DNA from: Kuschelorhynchus macadamiae | Lineage: Eukaryota > Arthropoda > Insecta > Coleoptera > Curculionidae | Reading direction: 5' to 3' | Length of the DNA: 64,000 bases | Assembly (NCBI GenBank): GCA_030620095.1 | Contig: JAUTXW010000584.1 | Span: 1,010,501-1,074,500, forward strand | Shown: in pieces, positions 1-11,019 of the stretch | Numbering within the stretch: the first letter of the stretch is position 1 | Layout of the letters: each line of letters opens with the position of its first letter | Translations under genes and position numbers: made by a program | Notes under the pieces: generated by a model | Database searches by the model: none | What the model was told of the DNA's origin: nothing | Seen by the model: the letters and a program-made list of their open reading frames with translations, nothing else

Positions 1-19
1 TGTTGAAGCCATGTTCTGT

Positions 20-560
20 ATTGTTGAGCAACGTGGAGAGGAAGTTCATCGCTAAGCAGAACCAAAGTGGACTATTATAATTATTATCACAACAATCCAA
101 AGACAACGCCAGTGGTAGATATCACTATAGGGACAATGACGAGGTCAGCATATTTTATTTTATTTTGTATTATTTCTAGGATAGTATTGGCGTTTGGAAC
201 GGTGATATCGATCAGAACAGTGTTCCTCTGATTCTTGTCAACGAGTATTATATAGAGTCGATGTGATGGAATAGTCTTGTCTGTTAGCACTGATCTGTTC
301 CAATAGAATCGAGCACTTTAATTTTCCCGAATATCCTCAAGAATGCACTTGTGGTGGGACTATTAATAGTGGTAAGTTTAAAAAGTTGCGCCAATTGGAG
401 ATTGATGATTTTAACAGCAGAGTTGTCACGATTCAGGTATTCGGTACATAACAGAGAGTTTCAGCCATCAGTTATATATTGGACGGTTTCCTGTCTTCCA
501 AGACATTTCCTGCGCATGTTATCTGTAATGTTGTTGTCCTCCTTGACGATATATTTTTAA
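20..560 (-). pseudogene. 3' end of a LINE ORF (zinc-knuckle plus C-terminal domain), degenerate
   Basis: Read on the minus strand, about 87-290 encodes VDKNQRNTVLIDITVPNANT followed by KYADL and IVPIVISTTG. This matches the C-terminal domain pattern common in insect non-LTR retrotransposons (DK..R...IDVAIP...KY.DL...IVPIVIGATG). Further 5' in the element (300-560), in shifted frames, come a Cys-containing stretch and a region reading LAQLFKLTTINSPTT, as expected just before that domain. Several stops and frameshifts separate the pieces, and the rest of the ORF is absent. It is a dead 3' fragment. The clade is not determined. Confidence 0.6.
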
Positions 561-2559
561 TAATTCCTTGTAGATATTAACTTGTCCTGTATGTAATCAT
601 AAAATCCTCAGACTCAGAAATAAAACGTTGATTATGGCATATGTATATACATAAGCTACCCTGTACAAACATTTCTATTTTGAACAAAAACATGCCCAAT
701 AAAAATCTAAAAATTATCAGGTTCAAGCAACTTTTCGAAAATATTTTGATCGAACTTGTGCGGATATCTTTGCGGTCACTGTATATAGAGCATTCTCTAG
801 AAACTATTTAGCGTTTTTTTTTCAAACTAATAGTCCCAACATGACATGGCACGTTGCCACCTTTTTGTAATATTCGAGGTATTTTCGCAGCTCATTATGA
901 TAGAGCTGGAATATATTTCAGGAGCATTTTAAGCACACATAATTAATTTATCCGTTCAGTAGTAATTAATTATACCTGATATAGGCCTAAACGAGCATTT
1001 ATTTCGACGGTATGTTGCCAGATTTTCAAATTGAAGAGATTAAAATAACACGCCATTACCATTTTTTATTTGTGAGCAACGATTTATAGGTTTGGTTTGC
1101 ACAAAATACATATAGAAAAATTAAGCCCTCAGCTCAATAAAATCGGAGAGTGAGTACGGGAAAAAACAAACATAAAATGAATAAATAAATTAATAAAGTG
1201 AGCGCCACCAACTTGAAGACAACTTAAACTGGAAAGCCCCTAGATTTTATAGGCACTTACTTAACCTCTAGTACTTGAAATCAGTATCAAAATTAAACGA
1301 ATTACTAACATATGAATATTTATGTAACAACTGAAGATGTGTGGTTTTGAGGAAACTAAATGAAACACATGGGGTAACTTGACCCACAAATATTTATTAT
1401 AATATAAAACAAACAACCAGATGAGTCTAGTATCACCAGTATCAAATTTCTTAAATTTTAAAATATCAATTCGCAAATATTTAAATATACAAATACCTTA
1501 ACCAACGCCAATGGTACTGTTAAAAAAATGGAACATGTGTGAACGAGATCTGAGAAGTATCTCTTAAACAAAACAAAATTATTAATTATTTAATTCACTA
1601 ATCAAACCAATTTAACTGTACCCTTAACGTTAATATTTCCTAACTAATTGGAGATAGTTACATTTATTAATATCGAATCAATTATAATGTTATATAATAT
1701 TTAATGATAAGAAGAAAGTATTTAATATTATAAATTAATAAAATAAGGAAATTGATTTATCTCAGTGATACAATTATTGAGGAACGTAAAAAAAAGAAAT
1801 CAATGAATTATTCACATCCAAATAGATAAGGACATTTTTAATTTCAAAAATTTATTTCAATTTTGGAAAATTATTTAAGTTTGGGACTTTATTTGATTTT
1901 TAGGAATAAATCTCAATTTTAAGAGGGACCGATTTTACTTCTAACAATAATCATTTATTAAATTTAAGTTAAAAACTTGGGTTTAAAATTGTTACTATAA
2001 AACATAAATTGCTTATCTGTGTTCGGCAATGGAAGTTAAATCAACACTCCAAATGAGTTATTCATCAATGCCTTAAAACCCTCCATAAGGCGGGATTAAG
2101 GAATCCTGTATTTGATGAGGTCCTAAGCCTAGAGTCCGCAAAAACAATCCAAAAAATATAGATTCGGATAGGTATGTACATTCGGAAAAAGAGCAATCCA
2201 AAAAAAAGAAGACTAAGTCTGGTAAAAAGACAAGTCCGTAAATAAAAAGAAAACCCTAGAAAGAGAAATCCTTATTCAAGCAACAATACAAAATTCACGA
2301 TTAAAAACTACTTTTCAAATCAAAATTTGCTTTGCCAAATCAAACACTGAAATATATACATTATGTAATTTTGATAGCCCTAATCTACATGTAATTTAAC
2401 CTGTAAAAGAAAACTAAATTTAAAAAAAAATATCCCGTATTATATTTTTACATCAATTGAAGAAAAAAAAACGTATAAAATATCTCATTTTATTTCTCTG
2501 AAATTAGCTACCTATAATAGGCCAATTAAAAAAAAAGTTATATTACATAACCCAATTAA
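561..2559. other. AT-rich stretch without a recognisable gene
   Basis: Open frames here are short and carry no motif I recognise. No microsatellite or clear inverted repeat was seen. Confidence 0.6.
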
Positions 2560-2588
2560 GAAATCATGATTCTTGGGATTAGACCGTG

Positions 2589-3179
2589 TCAAAATGAAAT
2601 CACTTTCCGACGTTTCGCCTTCGAATGAGCTCGGAGAGACCCAGGCCGGCTATTTATAGTCGACCTGTGTTTACCGAAGCGTGACTTTGTGTAACGATCG
2701 GTTTCCACGTATGATGTAGACTGAATGCCCGTATAAATTTCAATAGATTCTCTAATTTTGCGTTTATAGAGTCCCGAAACCGATGCAAGAACTTTGGTTT
2801 CTTTCACATTTATGACATGCCCAGTAGAATGTTGTTGTTCAGATACAGCAGATTGTACAATTTGTTTCTTTCTGATACATCGTTCATGTTCCTTAAGCCT
2901 AGTCGAAATGGATCGTCCAGTTTCTCCAATATAAACATCACCACAGGAACAAGGAATTGCGTATACTCCTTCCGTTTGAAAGGGAATAATGTCCTTTGGC
3001 GATCTCAAACATTGTCCAATTTTCTTGTGTGTGTTGAAGATTGTACGTATGTTGGACCGGCGCAGTAACCTTGCAATCTTGTCTGTGGTTCCGCGTATAA
3101 ATGGAAGAACTACATTTCCTATCGGTAATTCCTTATTAGTATCATTTTGTGGAGTAGGATTATTATATTTTCTATTCAT
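2589..3179 (-). pseudogene. PLE1 GIY-YIG endonuclease domain
   Basis: This is the C-terminal part of the PLE1 protein, which nicks target DNA for target-primed reverse transcription. The 196-residue frame contains GVYAIPCSCGDVYIGETGRS, then STRLKEHERC: the GVYxIPC...YIGxT core with the conserved Arg and Glu-His of PLE nucleases. LPFIRGTTDKIARLLRR precedes it, the usual linker from the RT thumb. It overlaps the RT block (3172-3630) by 8 bases in a different frame, so one frameshift separates RT from endonuclease. The domain looks intact by itself; the element is not. Confidence 0.85.
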
Positions 3180-4136
3180 TCCCTCTTAAAGCTTGAGTCA
3201 GTTTCTCTATTTCCGATTGTAAAGAATTTTGGTCACAAATCGCGAGAGCTCTGTAAACCAATGAATTAATGACTGATTGCTTTTGTGCTGGATGATGATG
3301 GGAATTTGCATTTAAGTACCTGTTCATATGCGTTGGTTTTCTATATACAGAGTGCCCTAAGGAACCATCCCCTTTCCGTTGTACAAGAACATCTAGAAAG
3401 GGAATCGAGCCTTCTGATTCAATTTCCATTGTAAATTTTATGTTAGCATGTTGTTGATTTAGATGATCAAGAAACCCAGGGAGGTTTTCTGGACCATGTG
3501 GCCATATTACAAAAGTGTCGTCTACATATCTGAATCGTGATTTTGGTTTTAGTGGAGACGACTCTAAGGCTCCCTCCTCAAAAGCTTCCATGAAGATATT
3601 GGCTACCACCGGTAACAGTGGAGATCCCATGCCTGCTCCTGAGGTTTGCTCATAGAAAGTTCCTTGAAAGACAAAATACGTTGATGTAAGACATGCTTCA
3701 ATTAGATCTAAAAGTGAGTTGTCAATACTATTATGGTGAAATAAGTTTGATATTATGGAAATTGAATCATTTATAGGGACATTCGTACACAGCGATTCTA
3801 CATCGAAACTGACTAAGATATCTTTGGGATCAATTGGATTGATTTAAGTTTTTCTACAAAATGCGTAGAGTTTCTAATACATAAATGTGTTTTTCCTGTA
3901 AAATTATTAAGAATATTTGAAAGGTATTTACCAATTTTGTAAGTAGGAGATCCTATTGCACTGACGATAGGTCGAAGTGGTACATTAACCTTATGTATTT
4001 TAGGTAGTCCGTAGAACCGCGGAATCCTTGAGCTGCTTGGCCTTAACATCTTCTTCTCCTCTGTTGGAAGGTTGGATGCATTTATAAGGTTGGTTATCCA
4101 TCTTTCAATTTTGTTGGTCGGGTCTGCTTGAATCAC
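3172..4136 (-). pseudogene. PLE1 reverse transcriptase, frameshifted
   Basis: The RT of PLE1 is spread over two main frames. Block 4136-3813 has RIPRFYGLPKIHK and PLRPIVSAIGSPTYKIGKYL (fingers). Block 3630-3172 has MGSPLLPVVANIFMEAFEEG, then RFRYVDDTFVIW with both catalytic aspartates, then RKPTHMNRYLNANSHHHPAQ (thumb). The linking 3631-3812 continues the RT in another frame (VSFDVESLCTNVPIND). GLPKIHK, the GxxSPLxPVVAN form and the HRKPTHTxRYL-like thumb identify it as Penelope-like rather than LINE or LTR RT. Confidence 0.85.
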
Positions 4137-4175
4137 TCTCTAGATGTTGTCGTCCAAAAGTAGTATTTTCTTCAC

Positions 4176-5147
4176 CTAATCTGTTTTGTCCATGACGACA
4201 GTGGCATTTCCCTTGTCCGCTGGAAGGACCAAAATGTCTGTATTGTTGTTTAATCTTTTTATTGCCGTTCTTTCCGCAGTTGATAGATTCGACTTAAACG
4301 GGTTAGAATTTTTGATGATCTTCGCTGTTTCATACCTTATTGCATCAGCTTCTTCTGCTGGAAGTCTTCTAATTGCCGCTTGAACGGATGACACTATATC
4401 TTCTACGGTTAGGTTTTTTGGTGTAATGGCGAAGTTTTGACCTTTAGATAGGACGGATTGTTCTGCTTCAGTAAGGATTTTGGAAGATAAATTTATAACG
4501 ATGTCCTGTGGCGGTTTTAGTGGTCTACGACTGTCTAGCAGTCCTTCGAACTTTTTCTGTTGCTTAATTGTAACTGCTGTATGTATCCTTTCTGCTTGCG
4601 CATTGGTAATGTTATCTAGAGCTCTAATTGTTTGATATTCAAGTATAAAAGCTAATTTTAAATGAATATTTAATAACTTACTAGCGTTTATATCCAAATC
4701 ACGTCGAGTAGCTTGTATCATTTCTCTTACCAATGCCATACTGGCTCGTTTGTAGATGTTCCTTGCACTTTTTGATGTTATGTGGTGTTTCATCTGTAGA
4801 GATTTTGGTACTACGTCTTCATCTCGGCATCTAAGGAGAAAAGCTAGTTGGCAAAGTAGCTTCTTCTTGCTGTTCCTGAGATCGCCAAAAGTTTTGGCAT
4901 CCTTCTTGATTTCCTCCCTATAGTGGTTAGCTAAAATAGAACGAAAGCTTTCGCGAAGAAACAAATTGTACAATCTTCTGTATCTGAACACCAACATTCT
5001 ACTGGGCATGTCATAAATGTGAAAGAAACCAAAGTTCTTGCATCGGTTTCGGGACTCTATAAACGCAAAATCTCGCGATCTCGTGAAGAGAAGATCCCTG
5101 AAGATGCCTCGTGCAATCGAAGGCGAAACGTCGGAAAGTGATTCCAT
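4176..5147 (-). pseudogene. PLE1 N-terminal region, starting inside an inverted terminal copy
   Basis: A 323-residue frame. Residues from about 75 on are the genuine PLE N-terminal region, ending with NNNTDILVLPADKGNATVVM, the conserved box before the RT fingers. The first ~70 residues (with DMPSRMLVFRYRRLYNLFLR) are only an antisense reading of the GIY-YIG segment present here as an inverted copy; the same words appear antisense at 2817-2900. The true start codon therefore cannot be fixed from this frame. A stop near 4142 and a frameshift separate it from the RT. Confidence 0.75.
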
Positions 5148-5190
5148 TTTGACAATGTCTAATCTTAAGAACCATGATTTCTTAATTGAC
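4935..5190 (+). repeat. Inverted copy of the PLE1 3' region at its 5' end
   Basis: It pairs with 2565-2905 on the opposite strand. Shared text includes the words around GACATGCCCAGTAGAATGTT, the box GGCGAAACGTCGGAAAGTG, and the edge AATCATGATTCTT. The left copy has sequence (about 2622-2750) with no partner here, so the duplication is partial. Confidence 0.8.
5098..5132 (+). ncRNA. Hammerhead-ribozyme-like core at the PLE1 terminus
   Basis: The + strand reads CTGAAGA (5098-5104, fits CUGANGA), a GC-rich stem-loop TGCCTC...GAAGGC (5105-5124), GAAA (5125-5128) and C-GTC (5129-5132). TCC just before the core can pair with GGA just after GTC as a short stem I. Stem III would have almost no loop, as in minimal hammerheads thought to act as dimers. 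Hammerheads in PLE terminal repeats are established knowledge; activity of this copy is not shown. The matching 3' copy (minus strand near 2610) keeps GGCGAAACGTCGG but lacks CTGANGA. Confidence 0.5.
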
Positions 5191-5215
5191 CACAGCCGTG
5201 AAAGCTTTCGTTTTA

Positions 5216-7547
5216 TATTACATAACCCAAATATAAGTAAATTATTAATTTACAAAACACAAAATTCGTAATAATATGTAGCAAAATTTAGAAGTATAAA
5301 TAAATTAATTTAGATATAAGAATAATTTCCTACTAGTTGTCCACTATAATCCAACCCTTGTAAGTGCCAGCCCATTTCATATAAAATAGATTTAGTATGA
5401 TAAATATTATCGAAACCTGTACTATACGTTTGAATTAAGAATAGAACACATATATATTTGCAAGTAGGTATGTTATTTATGCAAGTAAATAAAATATAAT
5501 TACCTCGATGTTTTTGAGGGTATCACTATATAGAGAGATAATTGGTTGACTTTCCGTTAGGTATTCGGACGGTATATGATGGCTCGTTGTTAATTTGCTT
5601 CAAATCCTACACGAGTAGATATTTTATCCCATAAAGAAAGTACCAAAATTAGAACTAACAACTCAAAAATGCACTGCCCAGTGACATTAACTAAAAATTG
5701 GGATAAAAACTGTGAGTTTTAAACTTCAGATCCACTAAGATGACCCAGATGGCCAAAGAAGTTTTTAACTCTTGCAAAGAAACACTACCTTTTAAGCTAA
5801 ACCAATCAAAGATGGCCTCTTTCGTACTTCAGTAGCCCCTTTTCCTTCCCCCAGAATTTCAAGCTTTCGAGAAGTTGTGCGCGCGGCTAATAAACGTTGT
5901 CTTGCTATAAAAAATTCCAAATTATTTGCGTACAAAATTTAAGGAAAATTTAATTATTTATTTGTCAACACTGCAAATCTCCATTTGATTCTGATCCGGT
6001 CACCGGTCCCTGAGAAATAACTTATTAATTATCGGCAACATTGCTAGGTCCAAGCATGGATGAAAAATCGATAGTACATCCTTGGTACAACCAATGTTAG
6101 GTCAAGAAATGTATCACGTGGCCGATCAATGACAGATGCGCGTTTCGAAGGCAATGACAGTCCTAGAAATTCACTATAACCAAAAATTGACAGCCTAATA
6201 TTTATTTCAAAAATTATACTGGAAAATATATTAAATCCGCATAATAAAGACAGGAAAATTCCTCCGGTAAGTATAAAAATCCGTAATTATTTTTGCCATA
6301 AACCTGTTATTTTACTTTAAACATTATTACTTTTACTTTAAACATTATTACGATATTGGATCTTTTTATAGCAAGGACGTCAACAAAGTGAATGTAATGA
6401 AACTGGGGGGAGGCATATTTGAAAGGAAGGACGCCAAGAAAGACCAAAGAAAAATTATGGGAAAATACCTCAGAGAACAAGTTATAACAGGAGTTCAAAT
6501 TACTGAAATTTTAGACCAAAAGGCTATATATTTAACAAGGTAATAAATAAACTCTTTTATCCAACAATTTTCATGCAAACACATTTTATACGTTTCTCAA
6601 CACATAGTAAATAATAATGGTACTTTATGCCATTATCCATAAAAGTGTTATATTCGAAAATATTATTTTAATTTCAGAGGCTGAAGAAATAAAGATCAAA
6701 AGATACCTTTTTTTATTGGTTCAAACTACGTAACCCTCAAAACGTTTTCAATAGATGGAGCATAAACTACCTTCGGAGAAAAATAAAATCTAGGACAAAG
6801 AAAAGAATTTTCCTCAATTGAGTTATTTTTTTTATTATTTACTGTAAACCATTTCAATAAACGGATTAAAACCAACATAAAACCATAATAACAAGAGCGT
6901 ATCCCGATATATTGGCGGACTCAAAATTATGTTTTCTGTAGGTAACATTAAAAATGAATTTCTTATCATTTCCACTATTCAAACAAAGCTTATAATAACT
7001 AATTCAATGCTAGTAATACCGTTAGCAATTCTGTACTGTTACAAACTCTTTATTAAAATGAAAATAGTTCTTGAAATAAGAATGTAGATAATATATTTGT
7101 CATTTATCATTATCGACAGAGAATTTTCCCATATTTCTCAGTCACAAAAACACGGAAACATGTCAACAAAAGGCAACGTGTTTTCAAAGATGTACCGCCT
7201 TGGTGTAAACCACACTTCTTATAGAGAATGGAAAAACAACCCACTGAAGGTCAAGAGATGTAACAGTTGGAAACTATCCTAGAAGAACAGAAGTTCTAAG
7301 GAAAAAAGTTTACCACAATGCAGTACATATCAAATCATTTCAATAAAAAAAAAAGAAAGCGCAATATCTGGCAAAGTAAAAATAAATACAACATTCAAGA
7401 TTCGACATCTGGATCTCATATAACCTTCAGGATGTCTGAAAAGCTTCAGATTAAATGTTCACTTTCCTTTTGGTATAGATCTTCTTATTTTTCTAGAGTG
7501 GTTTGAATGAGCTGTTGTGAATCTCCCGAATTAACCTGACAACAAGT
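5216..7547. other. Stretch without a recognisable gene
   Basis: No coding motif was found. At about 6304-6350 a short phrase (ACTTTAAACATTATTAC) is repeated directly twice. A 61-codon frame at 7097-7282 has no recognisable homologue. Confidence 0.55.
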
Positions 7548-8485
7548 TCAAAATACAAGAGTTCTAACCACACTACACCACAACTTGTTACGTTCTGGAC
7601 GCGCGTTTCGCTAACCAAGTTAGTATCATCAGCAGATGATATAAACTAACCTGCTGGACACTCGAACTGCATAACGTAATTTTTTGGGGTATTTTTAACG
7701 TTCGATATTTCAAAAACGGTAAGCTAAATTGAAATGCGGTTTTCGACGTCAGCTTACTCAAGGTGTGTAGATTACAAACTCGACTGGTGGATCGCCAGAT
7801 ATGATGAGAAAAGGTTTGTACAGGGTGTAAACTAAAACTCTGCATTTTTTACAAAATTTCATTTAACGATATTTTTTACAAAACAATATTTTATTTATTG
7901 TCATATACACCAAAATAATCTATGATTAGATACAAAAAAACAATTTCTCCCGTTTTTTGAAATTGCCATTTTTTCGGAATATACAGGGGATTTTCAAAAA
8001 TTTGTACATGGGTTCACAAACAAAATCCCAACTCACTAGTGATAACTCAAATCAAGCTCACTGTGGTATTGTTTTCATTATTTATGACACTGCTATTAGG
8101 AAAAAATACAATAATATTATACAGGGGTCTAAAAAAGCTTACAGTTGATTTAATTATTAAAATTTCATGATTTTGCACATTTTTATGCATTGAACATTGA
8201 AAACTAAAGAAAGTATAATAAAACGTAAAAATTTTCAATCCCGTTAGTTGATTTACATAAATTAGAGTATTTTACCGAAACGGTTTTTTAAATTCCATCC
8301 TAACCTCACTTCCAAAGAAATTAGCGGTGCAAATGTATAGCGCTACTTTTCAACAATATTGTAAAGTGTTTTTTGAATATATTCGATTTTTTAGAACTGA
8401 ATGATTATTATAACGAAATTGTAGCATTATTATACCTGGAAAGCAAGTACCAGTAGCGTTTTATAATAATTTCATAATTATACCG
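7548..8485. repeat. Left inverted arm (~930 bp) of the hammerhead-bearing element
   Basis: Its reverse complement matches 11020-11946 almost throughout, from TCAAAATACAAGAGTTCTAA at the outer end to about TACCAGTAGCGTTTTATA at the inner end. Both arms encode the same meaningless ~85-residue frame in mirror orientation, so that frame is not a gene. A hammerhead motif sits 50-80 bases from the outer end. Confidence 0.85.
7585..7650 (-). ncRNA. Type I hammerhead ribozyme, copy A
   Basis: Reading the minus strand: CTGATGA (7632-7626), stem II CTAAC-TTG-GTTAG, GAAAC (7609-7605), a tiny GCGC loop, and GTC (7600-7598) as cleavage triplet. CTG directly before the core pairs with CAG directly after GTC, giving stem I, and GTTA further out can pair with TAAC. 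All conserved hammerhead positions are present. Copies B (11840-11915) and C (39680-39743) keep the same core with paired changes in stem II. Confidence 0.75.
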
Positions 8486-8921
8486 GGTGGCCAAATAAGC
8501 GTGCAATGTACTGTATCTCGGAAACTACTGATTTTAGAAACTTGCTGTAAAATTTTTTTTAACTATAGTGGCCAAATAAATGCTGGAAAAAATTTTTGAG
8601 TTTCTAAGATGACCGCTAGGGGGCGTAACAGCAAATGAAAAATACATAGAAATGCCGATTTTCGCTGGATTTTTTATTATTTCCGCTAAATTGTAAGATG
8701 GAAGGTTTATGGCCTGTGCACCGTCTAATTTTAGTTGGCGTTGCGATAAAAATGTCATGGATTCCATGGATACGACAAAATGCTTAATTGGATATTCTTC
8801 CTTGTTTGTCATTTTGACGTACTGTTTCTTAAACTCATATTTTTACATTTTACTTCGTGATTTTACCTTTTATTGATTTTTATTTTGTTTGTTTTTTGTG
8901 TATTTAATTCATATCTTCTCG

Positions 8922-10205
8922 ATGCGGAGACTAACTGCTGCCGAAAGGCAAAATGCCCTTAGGCTCTTGGACCAAGGCATGTCTCAGCAAGAAGTCGCAA
9001 ATTTATATAATGTGAACCAAAGTTAAATTTCGCGGCTAAAAACAAGATTTGAAAATACGGGAAACGACGCATATCGGCACGGTGGTGGTTGGGTGAGGAA
9101 AATTAGAGGAAGGGCAGAAATAAATTTAGTACGTAATGCGCGCCAACAAAGAACGAAGTGTTCCAGGAAATTGAACGATGAGCTGCGTCGTACAGCTGAA
9201 GTGCATGTTTCTGATCGTACTGTAAGGAGGACATTAAACAGAAACAATTTGAGGTAAAACTTTATCATAGCAAGCATTAAATTTGCAAGGTCCAATTTTT
9301 ATCTACATTTAAAAAAATCTTATTCAAGAAATTCCCAAACCATGAGTAATATGGAAATATCTGTAACATCGAAAGCAATTTATTATTACAAGTAGAGGTC
9401 AACAAGTACGAACTAAAAAATAAAATCAAACAAATTTTTTAGAGCACGACGTAGAGCGAAGTGTCCTCGTTTGCTACCACCTCATCGTGCAGCACGGTTA
9501 GCATGGGCCCAAGAACATCGAGATTGGACCATCAATGAGTGGAGAAACTGTTTTTTTTGCGACGAAACAAGGTTCAACCTCATTCATTCGGATGGTAGAA
9601 TTCTTGTTTGGAGAGAGCCGAATGAAAGGTATGACGAGGAAAACATGGCACCTCAAGAAGCCTTTGGAGGCGGAGGCATTACAGTTTGGGCGGGGGTAAT
9701 ATACAATGGGAAGTCTGATATTTTCACTACCAGACAAACAGTTAATGCTGTAGTCTATAGGGACGATATCATACTTCCCATTGTCGTGCCATTTGCCGCA
9801 AATTATGGACACGATTTTCTTTTGGTCGACGATAACGCACGGCCTCATCGAGCGCAAATTGTAACGGAGGCTTTGCAGGTCAATAATATAAATCGTATGA
9901 ATTGGCCTGCAAAGTCTCCGGATTTGAATATTATAGAGAATGTGTGGTCGCATTTAAAATTATTAGTGAGATCAAGAGATGTTGCCCCAGAAACCTTGAA
10001 CGAGCTGTCCGAAGCCATACAAGAGGAATGGAACAACGTCCCCCTAGATTTCATTAATAATTTAGTGCACAGCATGTCTCGGAGATGCCGTGAAGTTATT
10101 CGTCTGCGAGGAAGGGCCAACCAAATATTAACATGGTTACGTTTCTTTTCTTTCTTCTCCTTTCTCTTATCCCAATCCTACAAGGGTTATTTTTTGTTTT
10201 TTTAA
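8922..10205 (+). pseudogene. Tc1-like (DD34E) transposase with one intron
   Basis: Exon 1 (8922-9253) starts MRRLTAAERQNALRLLDQG and is a helix-turn-helix DNA-binding region. A GT...AG intron, 9254-9442, has phase 2. Exon 2 (9443-10205) carries the DDE_3 catalytic domain: FCDETRFN, LLVDDNARPHRA and SPDLNIIENVW. I count 34 residues between the second Asp and the Glu, the DD34E spacing of Tc1. The joined frame is about 364 codons, usual for the family. The only clear break is a TAA at 9024-9026 in the first helix-turn-helix. Matching terminal repeats for this element were not found; TACCGGGTGGCCAAATAAG near 8483 may be its left end. Confidence 0.85.
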
Positions 10206-11019
10206 GGTGTCTAAAAATGTGCCATCGTAGTTAGGTACACTCAAACTATCCAGGATTTTTCACATCTGATAGTACTGTACAAGGAGGTACCAAGAATGTT
10301 ATCACGAATATCAAATACCTCCATTGGTACCGACTTTCATGACCATCAGATTTTGTTTCCTATTCTAAACTTTTTCTTCGCTGTAGTTGAATTAGGTTAA
10401 CAAATAATTGTTTATTATATTTTAGAATTTTAGAGTTGAATACAGGTATACTATACTATACCTGTGGGTATTATAATATTGAGTGGAATCCAATATGTTA
10501 CAATATACAGGGTATTGAAAGATGCTTAGTTGGGTTATGGATCAAGTTATAAATGCAAGCTATAGTCCTGTCGATGTTTCGTTTTATTTTCAAGACACTA
10601 TAAGATCTTCAAAATTGTTGTAACATTTTAAAAACCTTATATAATTAATTTAAAAGTAATCCAGGTGCGATTACTACCTTGGTTACTACACTAATTATTA
10701 TTAACGTCTTTGAATGTCCTGAAGATCCCTTAAAATAAAGCGAAACGTAGACAGGTATCTAACAGCTTTCATTTATAACTCGGTCCTACATACCTCAAGT
10801 AAGCACCTTTCATAAATTCTCTTCGATCGTTGAAGGAATAAAAATATTATTTAATATACAGGGTGCTTCATAAAAAATCTAGAATTTACCGCTAATTTTT
10901 AATTGAAGCGGACCTGATAGAACATGTCTCCCTATGTGAGTAACCAAATTCTTACTAAGACTAAGGTCTGCTGTTTAGTTCGCCAAAAACCATCACCATG
11001 AGACACTCTGTAAAACTAC
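10206..11019. other. Spacer between Tc1 transposase and right arm
   Basis: No gene seen. Two phrases of the form ATACAGGGT (about 10503 and 10856) look like DNA-transposon ends, and a hammerhead-like core lies at 10719-10749. Confidence 0.5.
10719..10749 (+). ncRNA. Degenerate hammerhead-like core
   Basis: CTGAAGA (10719-10725), a weak 16-nt stem II region, GAAAC (10742-10746) and GTA (10747-10749). TGTC before the core can pair with GACA after GTA as stem I. Stem II is poor (about CTT/AAG), so this is either a decayed ribozyme or coincidence. Confidence 0.3.

Larger units (their letters stand above)
2560..5215 (-). mobile_element. PLE1: Penelope-like retroelement, nearly full length, broken
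   Basis: The minus strand carries in order an N-terminal region, an ADKGNATVVMD box, a reverse transcriptase with RYVDD, and a C-terminal GIY-YIG endonuclease. This is the architecture of EN-containing Penelope-like elements. The coding region is split by frameshifts and stops into at least four blocks. The 5' end contains an inverted copy of the 3' end: 2565-2620 pairs with about 5120-5190, and 2755-2900 pairs with about 4940-5075. Such inverted, partial terminal duplications are a known feature of Penelope elements. A hammerhead-like core lies in the right copy. Confidence 0.85.

Noticed and set aside
4935..5147. N-terminal extension of the PLE1 protein
   Set aside because: It is an antisense reading of the GIY-YIG segment present as an inverted copy.
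7588..7845. An 85-residue frame, repeated in mirror orientation at 11640-11906
   Set aside because: Conserved only because it lies in the two inverted arms; no known motif and no sign of coding constraint.
9498..9953. 151-residue minus-strand frame
   Set aside because: Antisense shadow of the Tc1 transposase exon 2.
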